A DNA stretch of 39,635 nucleotides. Origin: Chitinophagales bacterium. Its GTDB lineage: Bacteria > Bacteroidota > Bacteroidia > Chitinophagales > Chitinophagaceae. Shown here piece after piece: positions 1 through 8,177 of the stretch. Location of the stretch: NCBI GenBank assembly GCA_015654595.1, contig JAATGQ010000180.1, positions 1 through 39,635 on the forward strand, written 5' to 3'. The position numbers were made by a program, and so were the translations under genes. The notes beneath the pieces were generated by a model. That model was not told the DNA's origin. It worked only from the letters and a program-made list of their open reading frames with translations, and searched no databases. Every line of letters starts with the position of its first letter. The stretch's first letter is position 1.

Positions 1-1
1 C

Positions 2-2047
2 GACCTGGTCGTCAACAACGAAAATGGCCCCGCCTTCGTCTACAAGAACAATAGCCGCCAAATGGACACCAATCACTATATCGGCATCTTCCTCAAAGGC
101 CCAAGCCCCAATACCTACGCCATCGGCAGCAAGATCCGTATCTATAAGGCCGGCAGCATCTTCTACCGCGAACTGGTCCCCAGCCGCGGCTTCCAGTCCT
201 CTATCGATTACAAACAGATCATCGGGCTCGGCCCCATCACCAACCCCGACTCCCTCGTAATAACCTGGCCCAACAATAGGCAAACCGCCATCACCCACCC
301 AGCAGTCGATAGCGTCTACGCCATCACCCAACCCAGCCAACAAAAAAACAGCAGCCGGCCCGCAAAACCCGGCTCCGTCAACCCATCCCCCAATAACAGC
401 GGCTCCACAAAACCAGCCCCCACAGCGGCCCCGGGCGGCAATGTGTCCCATAAGGCGCTTGGGGTGACCAACACATCCTCGTCCATCCACGCGGGAACCC
501 GCCGCGCCGCTGCGAGTACATCGACCGGTAACCAGCCTCAAAACGCCCCGTCAACCCCGACGCTCTTAACAGCGGTACAATCACACTTCGACAAACACCA
601 GGAAACCGACTACAACGACCTCGTCAACGAACGCAACCTTCCCAAAATGCTCTCCCGCGAAGGCCCCAAGGCTGCCACAGCCGACGTCAACGGCGACGGC
701 CTCGCCGACGTCTTCATAGGCGGCACACCCGGCCACCCCGGTCAATTATATCTCCAGGTCCCCGCCGGCAAAAGCAGGTTCGTGAAATCCCCCCAACCCG
801 CCATCGACGCCTTCTCCGACTTCTCCGACGAATCCGTCCTCTTCTTCGACGCCAATGGCGACGGCAAACCCGACCTCTTCATAGGCCCCGGCGGCAACAG
901 CAACCCGCCCTATTCCAGGCAAATGCAGTTAAGGCTATTCCTGAACGACGGCAAAGGACATTTCCAACTGGCAGCAGACGCCTTCCCCACAACAAACAAC
1001 GGAGTCAACACCGGCACAGCCATAGCAGGAGACTTTAATAACGATGGCCATATCGATCTCTTTGTCGGCGGCCGCAGCATCCCAAGGGAATACGGCGCCG
1101 ACCCCTCCAGCTGCATCTTCCTCGGCGACGGCAAAGGCCGATTTACCGACATCGCCACGGCAAAAAACCCCGACATCGCCCATATCGGCATGGTCACCAG
1201 CGCCGCATGGGCTGACCTTACCGGCGAAGGACAACCGCAGCTGCTGATCGCAGGAGAATGGATGACTCCCAAAATATTCCACTGGAAGAACAACCACTTC
1301 GAAGAAGAAAAGACCAACCTCGACAAATACCACGGCTGGTGGGAATCGCTGAAAGTCGCCGACCTCAACGGCGACGGCAAACCGGATCTGATACTAGGCA
1401 ACCTCGGCGAGAACTTCTACTTCTGCCCCGACTCCACACACCCCGTAAAGCTATGGATCAGCGACTTCGACAACAACGGGATAAAAGACAAGATCCTCAC
1501 CAGTACCCTCAACGGCAAAGACATGCCCGTCTTCATGAAACACGAAATGGAAGACCAGGTCCCTTCCTTGAAGAAAAAAAATCTCAAACACGCCGTCTAC
1601 GCAAAAAAATCAATCCAGGAGCTTTTCCAAACGGATAAAGCCCAAACAAAACTTCTCGACTATTGCTCCTCTATCGTCGCGATAAACGAAGGCAAGGGCC
1701 AGTTCAGCATCCGTAAACTCCCGCCGGAAGTCCAGCTTTCCTCCGTCAACGCCATCGTCAGCGCCGATGTCAACCATGACAGCAAACCCGACCTCATCAT
1801 AGGAGGGAACGAGTTTGGCTTCCTCCCGCAGTTTGGGCGTCTCGACGCCAGCCTCGGTGATGTCCTGCTTGGCGACGGCAAAGGCAATTTCACCTTTACC
1901 TGGCCCGACCGCTCCGGTCTCGACCTTCCGGGACAAGTAAGAGACATCGCACTGCTGCCGGCAAAAGACCACGTATATTTATTGTTTCTGAGAAACAACG
2001 AAATTCCCGTTCTGTATTCTTTTGACAACCAGCCAAACGCCAAATAA
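2..2047 (+). CDS. VCBS/FG-GAP repeat protein with ASPIC/UnbV domain (5' end outside window)
   Basis: The reading frame is open from base 2, upstream of the first ATG at 62, so the gene starts outside the window; 681 residues are visible. The visible part opens with an ASPIC/UnbV-type domain (from NHYIGIFLKG to LVITWPNNRQ), which in this family follows an N-terminal VCBS block. A low-complexity Pro/Ser/Ala linker at about 320-565 comes next, then a second VCBS/FG-GAP block with calcium-loop motifs such as DVNGDGLADVFIGG, DANGDGKPDLFIG, DFNNDGHIDLFVGG and DLNGDGKPDLILGN. These repeats form an extracellular beta-propeller. The stop codon abuts the ATG of the next gene, a paralogue with the same architecture, so the two are surely co-transcribed. 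In Bacteroidota such proteins often sit beside SusC/SusD pairs; that role is inference here, and the ligand is unknown. Confidence 0.88.
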   Translation, partial: DLVVNNENGPAFVYKNNSRQMDTNHYIGIFLKGPSPNTYAIGSKIRIYKAGSIFYRELVPSRGFQSSIDYKQIIGLGPITNPDSLVITWPNNRQTAITHPAVDSVYAITQPSQQKNSSRPAKPGSVNPSPNNSGSTKPAPTAAPGGNVSHKALGVTNTSSSIHAGTRRAAASTSTGNQPQNAPSTPTLLTAVQSHFDKHQETDYNDLVNERNLPKMLSREGPKAATADVNGDGLADVFIGGTPGHPGQLYLQVPAGKSRFVKSPQPAIDAFSDFSDESVLFFDANGDGKPDLFIGPGGNSNPPYSRQMQLRLFLNDGKGHFQLAADAFPTTNNGVNTGTAIAGDFNNDGHIDLFVGGRSIPREYGADPSSCIFLGDGKGRFTDIATAKNPDIAHIGMVTSAAWADLTGEGQPQLLIAGEWMTPKIFHWKNNHFEEEKTNLDKYHGWWESLKVADLNGDGKPDLILGNLGENFYFCPDSTHPVKLWISDFDNNGIKDKILTSTLNGKDMPVFMKHEMEDQVPSLKKKNLKHAVYAKKSIQELFQTDKAQTKLLDYCSSIVAINEGKGQFSIRKLPPEVQLSSVNAIVSADVNHDSKPDLIIGGNEFGFLPQFGRLDASLGDVLLGDGKGNFTFTWPDRSGLDLPGQVRDIALLPAKDHVYLLFLRNNEIPVLYSFDNQPNAK

Positions 2048-5000
2048 ATGAACATCCCGGATACTGCTTCCATATATCGACGTCTGCTCACCTGGTTTAT
2101 CCCTTTGCTGGCCATCCTGTCCGCCAGCTGTCATCATTCCGATGTCCCACACCCTGGCAACCCTATCTTCAGACTCCTGGGCCCTTCCCGTACAGGCATC
2201 GAATTCAGCAATACGCTGTACCCCAACCCCAGCTTCAACGTCTTCGACTATATGTATTTCTACAACGGCGGAGGAGTAGGTGCAGGCGACTTTAACAACG
2301 ACGGCCGCATCGACCTGTTCTTTGCCGCCAGCCAGGGTCCCAATCGCCTTTACCTCAATGAAGGAAAACTACACTTCAAAGACGTCACCGCCGAAGCGCA
2401 GATTCCCGAAGACAGCAGCTGGTCCACCGGCGTATCAGTAGTCGATATCAACAACGACGGGTTTCTCGATATCTATATCTGTAAAGTCAGCAGCCTCCCT
2501 GGACAACACAACAGCCACAATCAGCTGTTGATCTGCCAGGGACTCGACAAGAACGGCATCCCTTCCTATAAAGACGAAGCAAAAGAATATGGCCTCGACT
2601 TCAGCGGTTATAGCACGCAGGCGGCCTTTTTCGACGCCGATGGCGACGGAGACCTCGATATGTACCTGCTCAACCACTCCGTACATCAGAATGGGACATT
2701 CGGCCCCAGGAAACAGAAGCTTGCAGCCACCAATCCGTTTTCAGGCGACAGACTCTACCGCAACGACAGCAACGGCCACTTCACCGACATCACAAAAGAT
2801 GCCGGCATCAACAGCTCCGTCATCGGCTACGGCCTTGGCATCACCATCGCCGATATCAATCTCGACGGATACCCAGATATCTATGTCGGCAACGACTTCC
2901 ACGAGAATGACTATCTCTATATCAACCAACACAACGGGCAGTTCCGCGACGAACTCAACGACCATCTGATGCATACCAGCCAGTTCTCCATGGGCGTCGA
3001 CGTCGCCGATGTCAACAACGACGGCTACCCCGACATCCTGTCGATGGATATGCTGCCCTATGATCCCTACATTCTGAAACGGTCCGAAGGAGAAGACACC
3101 TGGGACATTTTTAACATGAAGCTGACCTATGGCTATAACCATCAGTATACCCGCAACAACCTTCAGCTAAACCGCCGCAATGGCCAGTTCAGCGAGATCG
3201 GCCTCTACTCCGGCATAGCCGCCACCGACTGGTCCTGGTCTCCGTTGTGGGTCGACTTTGACAACGACGGAAAGAAAGACCTGTTCATATCCAATGGCAT
3301 CCCGAAAAGGCTGAACGACATCGACTATATCAATTTCGTGTCCAACCAGGAACTACAGGATAAGATGCGCGACGGCGGGCTTGACGACAAAGACATGGCC
3401 CTCGTTAACAAATTCCCGGAGATAAAACTGCCCAGCAAATTCTATCATAACGACGGTGACATGGCCTTCACCGATTGCAAGGACCACATCGACGCCAGCC
3501 ATCCTGCCTACTCAAATGGAGCCGTCTATGCCGACCTCGATGGAGACGGCGATCTTGACCTCGTCGTTAACACGATCGATGAACCCGCCATCGTATACGA
3601 GAATACCGCCAACGACAAAAAGAAAACGAAGTCGATCGACATCCGCCTCAAAGGCACGCCGACCAATATCAACGCCCTCGGCGCAAAAGCGATCCTGTTC
3701 TCCGGTAAAGAAGTGCACACCACAGAAAAATACCCCGTCCGCGGATTCTTGTCCAGCATGGAGATACCATTGCATCTTGGTCTTGAAAATACACCCGTCG
3801 ACTCCCTTTTCCTGGTATGGCCCGATAACACCTACGAAAAGATAACCCTAAACCCCACGGACAGCACACAAACCCTCACTTATCAAAAAGGACTGCCCGT
3901 CTTCGATTATACGATATTAACCACCCATTATCCAAACCCAACCCGCAAGGTCACTGATATCACGAAGAACACAGGACTTGCCTACCTGCATAAAGAGAAC
4001 GACTTTCACGAATTCGACCGGGAACCCCTTCTTCCACACATGCTGTCTACAGAAGGTCCCGGCCTGGCCGTTGCCGACATCAATAAAGACGGCCTCGAAG
4101 ATATTTTCATAGGCTCCTCCAAATGGGAAAAGAGCGCCGTATTCCTGCAACAGCCCGGGGGCAGCTTTACGCGCACACTGCAACCCTCACTCGACCACGA
4201 CAGCACCTACGAAGACGTAGATGCGTGCTGGGCCGATGTCAATGGCGACGGCAACAACGACCTTATCGTTGCCAGCGGCGGCAATGAGTTCTTTGGTCCC
4301 GACACTATGCTGACACCAAGGATCTACCTGGGAGACGGCAAAGGACATTTCACCAAGAGAGCCAATGCCTTTGATTCGCTCTTCGTCAATGCAGGCTGTA
4401 TCGCAGCCAGCGACTTCAACGGCGACGAAAAAACAGACCTCTTCGTTGGAGGCCGCTCCGTGCCCTTCGACTACGGTCAATGCCCACGCTCCTACCTGTT
4501 GCAGAACGACGGGACTGGTCACTTCACCGACGTCACTGCCAGTATTGCAAAGGAACTTCCCTATATCGGCTTTGTGACAAAAGCGCTTTGGTTCGACCTT
4601 GACAGGAACGGGGAAAAAGACCTGCTGCTATCCCTCGAATGGGGCGGCATCCTTGCCTTTATGAACCAACACGGCCACTTCACAAAGAAAGTATTGACGG
4701 CTCAAAAAGGCTGGTGGAACTTCCTGCTTCCCGTAGACCTCGACAACGATGGCCATACGGATTTTATCGTTGGCAACCTGGGCCTCAACAGCCGGCTCAA
4801 AACAAAACCAGGTGAGCCCATCCGGCTTTATTACTACGACTTCGACAACAACGGAAAGAAAGACCAGGTACTCACCTACTATCTCGACGGTAAAGAACTC
4901 ACCTTTGCCAACAAAATGGAATTGGAGAAAGAGATCCCTTCGCTGAAGAAACGCTTCCTCTACGCCGAAGACTTTGCCAAGGCCTCACTCACCGACCTCT

Positions 5001-5587
5001 TCCCGGTAGAGAAGTTAAGAAAAGCGGATACGCTGACAGCAGACTTCCTCAGCAACGCCGTCTTGCTAAACGACGGACACGACAACTTCAGCGTGCAGGC
5101 CCTTCCCTGGGAAGCCCAGCTCAGCTCATACCGTGATGCCGCCGTCGTAAACGCCAATAACGACTCTCTGCCTGACATCCTGCTCACCGGCAACTACTAT
5201 GGCCCCAATATCCAGATGGGCCGCTATGACGCGGATTACGGAACGCTGCTGATCAATAAAGGCAAGGGCAGATTCGAAACCTCCACTCTCAACGGCCTGG
5301 CCATAAAAGGCGAGGTCCGCCATATCCTGCCCATCCGGATCGGCAGCCGCCCCAACACCGGCCAGCCAGCCAACAATCAGCCCGCGTCCAGCCAGCCAGC
5401 TGCCAGTCATTCAGCTTCCGGGCAACCAACCACCGATCAACCTGCACCCGGCAAGCCAGCTGCGCGTAGGCCAGCGTCAAGCCAGCCACGCAGCCACCAA
5501 CCGTCACCCGGTAAGACGACCGGCACGCAAACCTTCATACTGGCCCGCAATAATGATTCGACAATGATCATCCAATTCAGCCCATAA
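2048..5587 (+). CDS. VCBS/FG-GAP repeat lipoprotein with ASPIC/UnbV domain
   Basis: This 1179-residue protein has an N-terminal hydrophobic segment ending in the lipobox LSASC (Cys28), so it is probably an outer-membrane or surface lipoprotein. The order is a first VCBS block (about 70-500, motifs such as DFNNDGRIDLFFA, DADGDGDLDMYLL and DLDGDGDLDLVVN), an ASPIC/UnbV domain (about 515-585, ending LVWPDN), then a second VCBS block (about 655-1090). That is the same layout as the preceding gene, and the second blocks align (STEGPG versus SREGPK). Near the C-terminus, about residues 1097-1160 (5338-5530) are a repetitive Gln-Pro-Ala/Ser tract. It separates IRIGS from the closing strand TFILARNNDS and looks like an insertion into the last blade. 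The start ATG directly follows the upstream stop. The ligand and exact function cannot be read from sequence. Confidence 0.9.
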   Translation: MNIPDTASIYRRLLTWFIPLLAILSASCHHSDVPHPGNPIFRLLGPSRTGIEFSNTLYPNPSFNVFDYMYFYNGGGVGAGDFNNDGRIDLFFAASQGPNRLYLNEGKLHFKDVTAEAQIPEDSSWSTGVSVVDINNDGFLDIYICKVSSLPGQHNSHNQLLICQGLDKNGIPSYKDEAKEYGLDFSGYSTQAAFFDADGDGDLDMYLLNHSVHQNGTFGPRKQKLAATNPFSGDRLYRNDSNGHFTDITKDAGINSSVIGYGLGITIADINLDGYPDIYVGNDFHENDYLYINQHNGQFRDELNDHLMHTSQFSMGVDVADVNNDGYPDILSMDMLPYDPYILKRSEGEDTWDIFNMKLTYGYNHQYTRNNLQLNRRNGQFSEIGLYSGIAATDWSWSPLWVDFDNDGKKDLFISNGIPKRLNDIDYINFVSNQELQDKMRDGGLDDKDMALVNKFPEIKLPSKFYHNDGDMAFTDCKDHIDASHPAYSNGAVYADLDGDGDLDLVVNTIDEPAIVYENTANDKKKTKSIDIRLKGTPTNINALGAKAILFSGKEVHTTEKYPVRGFLSSMEIPLHLGLENTPVDSLFLVWPDNTYEKITLNPTDSTQTLTYQKGLPVFDYTILTTHYPNPTRKVTDITKNTGLAYLHKENDFHEFDREPLLPHMLSTEGPGLAVADINKDGLEDIFIGSSKWEKSAVFLQQPGGSFTRTLQPSLDHDSTYEDVDACWADVNGDGNNDLIVASGGNEFFGPDTMLTPRIYLGDGKGHFTKRANAFDSLFVNAGCIAASDFNGDEKTDLFVGGRSVPFDYGQCPRSYLLQNDGTGHFTDVTASIAKELPYIGFVTKALWFDLDRNGEKDLLLSLEWGGILAFMNQHGHFTKKVLTAQKGWWNFLLPVDLDNDGHTDFIVGNLGLNSRLKTKPGEPIRLYYYDFDNNGKKDQVLTYYLDGKELTFANKMELEKEIPSLKKRFLYAEDFAKASLTDLFPVEKLRKADTLTADFLSNAVLLNDGHDNFSVQALPWEAQLSSYRDAAVVNANNDSLPDILLTGNYYGPNIQMGRYDADYGTLLINKGKGRFETSTLNGLAIKGEVRHILPIRIGSRPNTGQPANNQPASSQPAASHSASGQPTTDQPAPGKPAARRPASSQPRSHQPSPGKTTGTQTFILARNNDSTMIIQFSP

Positions 5588-5597
5588 ACCTATCATC

Positions 5598-7037
5598 ATG
5601 AAAATAATCACCAGCCTGCTCTTACTGCTGACATTGACAAACCTGCACACAAACGCGCAGACAACCGCCATTGAAAAACTCGAAAAAGACGTACCCGGCC
5701 TGATGCAAAAAGCGGATATCCCGGGTATGTCGATCGCTCTTATACAAAAAGGCAAAGTGATCTGGACTGGCGCCTACGGCGTAATGAACGCAGATTCGAA
5801 AATGCCGGTGACGCCACGGACTGTTTTTGAAGCTGCCTCGCTTAGCAAATGTGTCTTTGCCTATGGCGTGCTAAAGTTGGTGGATAAAGGCAAAATAGAC
5901 CTCGACACTCCTCTGACCAAGTATCTGGGCAATAACTACAATGTATCCGATCCCCGGATAAACCTCGTCACCGCCAGAATGGTACTGACACATAGCGCCG
6001 GCTTCCCCAACTGGCGCGAATTCGATCACAGCAACACGCTGCTCATCCATTTCAACCCCGGTGAAAAATGGTCTTACTCCGGCGAGGGTATCGTTTATCT
6101 TTCAAAGGTCGTCGAAAAGATCACCGGCTTGTCACTCGAAGATTTTATGCAGCAAACGGTCCTCAAACCATTGAGGATGACCTCCAGCAGCTATACCTGG
6201 CTAAGCCAGTACGATAGTCTCAAAACATACCGGCATGAATCATTCGGAAAAGTGCTGGACAGAGAGAAAAAGATAAAAGGCGGACTGGCAGCCATCGATG
6301 AAGAAGCCAACGCCGCAGCAAGCCTGACCACCAACGCAGCCGACTATGCAAAATTCATTATTGCCGTATTGAACGGAACGGGTCTGAAGAAAAAGACCTG
6401 GGAACAGATGCTGTCCCCCGGCATCCGCGTCACGGCTAAATACCCCCAACTGGCATGGGGACTCGGCGTCGGACTGGAAACAATGCCCGACGGAACCTGG
6501 TTCTGGCATTGGGGCGACAATGGCGCCGGCAAAGCTTTCTATATGGCGTCCATTCACACAAAGAACGCTGTTGTCTACTTCGCCAACAGCTCCACTGGCC
6601 TCAGCATCGCCCAGCCCATACTCGACGATGCCGTCGGAGGCAAACACCCTTCTCTCGAAAACCTCGGCTACGAAGCCTACAACTCCCCAGCCCGTCTGCT
6701 ACTAAAATCGATCCTCCAAAATGGTGCTGCCAACGCACTCGCCGCCTATCGCAAAAACAGGCAGCAGGACACGACAAAGGCCATCAGCGAACAGTCGATA
6801 AACAGTCTCGGCTATACGCTGATGCAAATAAATAAACTGGATGAGGCGCTGCAGGTGTTCAAACTGAATACGGATGATTTCCCCGACTCATGGAACGCCT
6901 GGGACAGCTATGCGGAAGCATGGATGAATAAAGGCAATAACGAAGAGGCTGTCAAGTACTATAAAAGATCACTCGAACTAAATCCGCAAAACGACAACGG
7001 CAAAAAAATGCTCGAAAAATTACAGGCGCCAAAATAA
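5598..7037 (+). CDS. Secreted serine hydrolase (beta-lactamase/class C family) with C-terminal TPR
   Basis: 479 residues. A signal peptide (MKIITSLLLLLTLTN, cleavage likely after THTNA-type residues near 20) is followed by a serine beta-lactamase/DD-peptidase fold. The nucleophile motif is S81-L-S-K84, the second motif Y160-S-G, and the third-motif position is H303-W-G. About residues 415-475 hold TPR-like helices (GNNEEAVKYYKRSLELNP). The family covers esterases, D-aminopeptidases and penicillin-binding-like proteins, so the substrate is not predictable, and the TPR may bind a partner. Only ten bases separate it from the VCBS gene, so it is probably in the same transcript. No Shine-Dalgarno sequence is seen, as usual in this phylum. 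Confidence 0.9.
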   Translation: MKIITSLLLLLTLTNLHTNAQTTAIEKLEKDVPGLMQKADIPGMSIALIQKGKVIWTGAYGVMNADSKMPVTPRTVFEAASLSKCVFAYGVLKLVDKGKIDLDTPLTKYLGNNYNVSDPRINLVTARMVLTHSAGFPNWREFDHSNTLLIHFNPGEKWSYSGEGIVYLSKVVEKITGLSLEDFMQQTVLKPLRMTSSSYTWLSQYDSLKTYRHESFGKVLDREKKIKGGLAAIDEEANAAASLTTNAADYAKFIIAVLNGTGLKKKTWEQMLSPGIRVTAKYPQLAWGLGVGLETMPDGTWFWHWGDNGAGKAFYMASIHTKNAVVYFANSSTGLSIAQPILDDAVGGKHPSLENLGYEAYNSPARLLLKSILQNGAANALAAYRKNRQQDTTKAISEQSINSLGYTLMQINKLDEALQVFKLNTDDFPDSWNAWDSYAEAWMNKGNNEEAVKYYKRSLELNPQNDNGKKMLEKLQAPK

Positions 7038-7290
7038 CCCGCGCCGCCAAAACCGGTGCAGCCCGCACGCAAGCCGGCGTTCGTCTCCGGGCATCCACCA
7101 AAACTGGCGGCCCACAAACCAGCGCCCCCCCCGGCATCTGCCCAAGCCGCCAGCCCCGCGGCATCCATGCCAATCAGCGATCCTGCGCCAGCCCCGCAGC
7201 GTCCATGCCAATCAGCGATCCTGCGCCAGCCCCGCACCGCTCAAACCAGCAGCCCACGGCGTCTGCCCAAGGCTGCGTCCGCCGCGGCCC
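7038..7290. other. Non-coding C-rich low-complexity spacer between convergent genes
   Basis: About 250 bases between two convergent genes consist almost wholly of GCC/CCA/CAG-like words on the plus strand. Overlapping frames on both strands are open, but they encode only Ala/Pro/Gly-rich strings with no recognisable start context, so I regard them as non-coding. The composition is the same as in the low-complexity inserts inside neighbouring proteins (5338-5530, 17150-17390). No terminator with a T-tract is evident. Confidence 0.6.
7161..7236 (+). repeat. Two tandem 38-bp repeats
   Basis: Units 7161-7198 and 7199-7236 are identical except for one base (third position, A versus G). Each runs from GCRTCCATGCC to GCCAGCCCCGCA. 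A degenerate earlier version (about 7134-7160, with GCATCTGCCCAAGCCGCC) precedes them, which suggests growth by tandem duplication. Confidence 0.9.
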
Positions 7291-8106
7291 CTAAGGCACC
7301 GGCACCACCACCCTCGTCACCCACTTCGTCGTATCCGGCTCCTTATCCCTTTCGGTCTCCAGCGACTGAAAAGGCATCGCCATAGCCGTGAGTTGATAAT
7401 CGAGAACATAAAGGCGAAGCTGATCCATCGCCCGTTCGGCGGTCATAGCCCCCCCATTCACAACTCCCGTCATCACCTTCCACGGCACAAAACGCTGCAC
7501 AGCAAAAGCCTCCGTGGGTTCCACCTCCTTATCAAGCGGCACCGCAATCGTACTCTTATAGGTCAGCCGGGTATGCACCACATTCAACATCGGCGGATCG
7601 GTCTCCTTCCGCCCCTGATGCGCTATATACGCCCGAAGGGAATCGATCTTATTGTACAACTCTTTTACCGAAGGATATGCCGCCGTCGACAGCTCCGTCA
7701 CCAACAACACGGAATCCTTCCACATGATCTTACTCACATCCATCCCATACACATTCGAAGGCTTACTCAAAAAACCAGCAAGCCGCTTCAACATAGAATC
7801 AGCCCCAGCCTCTTCTCCACCCTTCTTTATCCACGATAATTGAATAGAATCATTCGTCCCGACCGTTATCACGGAAACTGTTGACAACGGCCCGTCCCCT
7901 CCAACCCTCTTCAGACCTACCGCGGGATAATTCCCACCGCTGACAGCCCATCTGCTTCCTTTCCACGTCTCCGCACTGGCCAGGGTCCTGTATGCCGCCT
8001 GCGCATTACATTGCAACGCGATCTTCGTTCTCCACTCTGTATCACCCGCCGCACATCCCCCCATTCCCGATACCGCAACAAAAACCAATAAAAACCATTT
8101 GTTCAT
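7291..8106 (-). CDS. Lipoprotein with SRPBCC-like and GyrI-like (effector-binding) domains
   Basis: 271 residues from the preferred start at 8106 (MNKWFLLVFVAV); an in-frame ATG at 8136 would place ten residues before the signal sequence. The signal ends in a lipobox-like GMGGC. The following segment (ALQCNAQAAYRTLASAETW) resembles the start of an SRPBCC/polyketide-cyclase-type fold. The C-terminal half resembles a GyrI-like/AraC effector-binding domain: a VVHTRLTYKSTIAVPL strand, helix TAERAMDQLRLYVLDY, and the closing VTRVVVPVP. This two-domain pairing is known in Bacteroidota, but here it is judged by eye. It probably binds a small hydrophobic ligand on the periplasmic side. It is divergent from the GH65 gene 71 bases away and convergent with the serine hydrolase. 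Confidence 0.65.
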   Translation of the reverse strand: MNKWFLLVFVAVSGMGGCAAGDTEWRTKIALQCNAQAAYRTLASAETWKGSRWAVSGGNYPAVGLKRVGGDGPLSTVSVITVGTNDSIQLSWIKKGGEEAGADSMLKRLAGFLSKPSNVYGMDVSKIMWKDSVLLVTELSTAAYPSVKELYNKIDSLRAYIAHQGRKETDPPMLNVVHTRLTYKSTIAVPLDKEVEPTEAFAVQRFVPWKVMTGVVNGGAMTAERAMDQLRLYVLDYQLTAMAMPFQSLETERDKEPDTTKWVTRVVVPVP

Positions 8107-8177
8107 ATACAATCCGATTACCCGCAAAGTAACCAATAATGCGTAAATTAGCTTTACACGATTGCAAATTATAGTCT

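Noticed and set aside
4187..5507. Several minus-strand frames opposite the VCBS lipoprotein
   Set aside because: They mirror the repeated calcium-loop codons and carry no domains of their own.
7134..7236. CRISPR or integron-type repeats in the 38-bp tandem units
   Set aside because: Units are directly adjacent without spacers, are low-complexity, and lie beside no cas or integrase gene.
6959..7237. Minus-strand frames of 73-92 codons in the low-complexity spacer
   Set aside because: They encode only Gly/Ala/Trp-rich strings from the repeats, overlap several other open frames, and lack a plausible start region.
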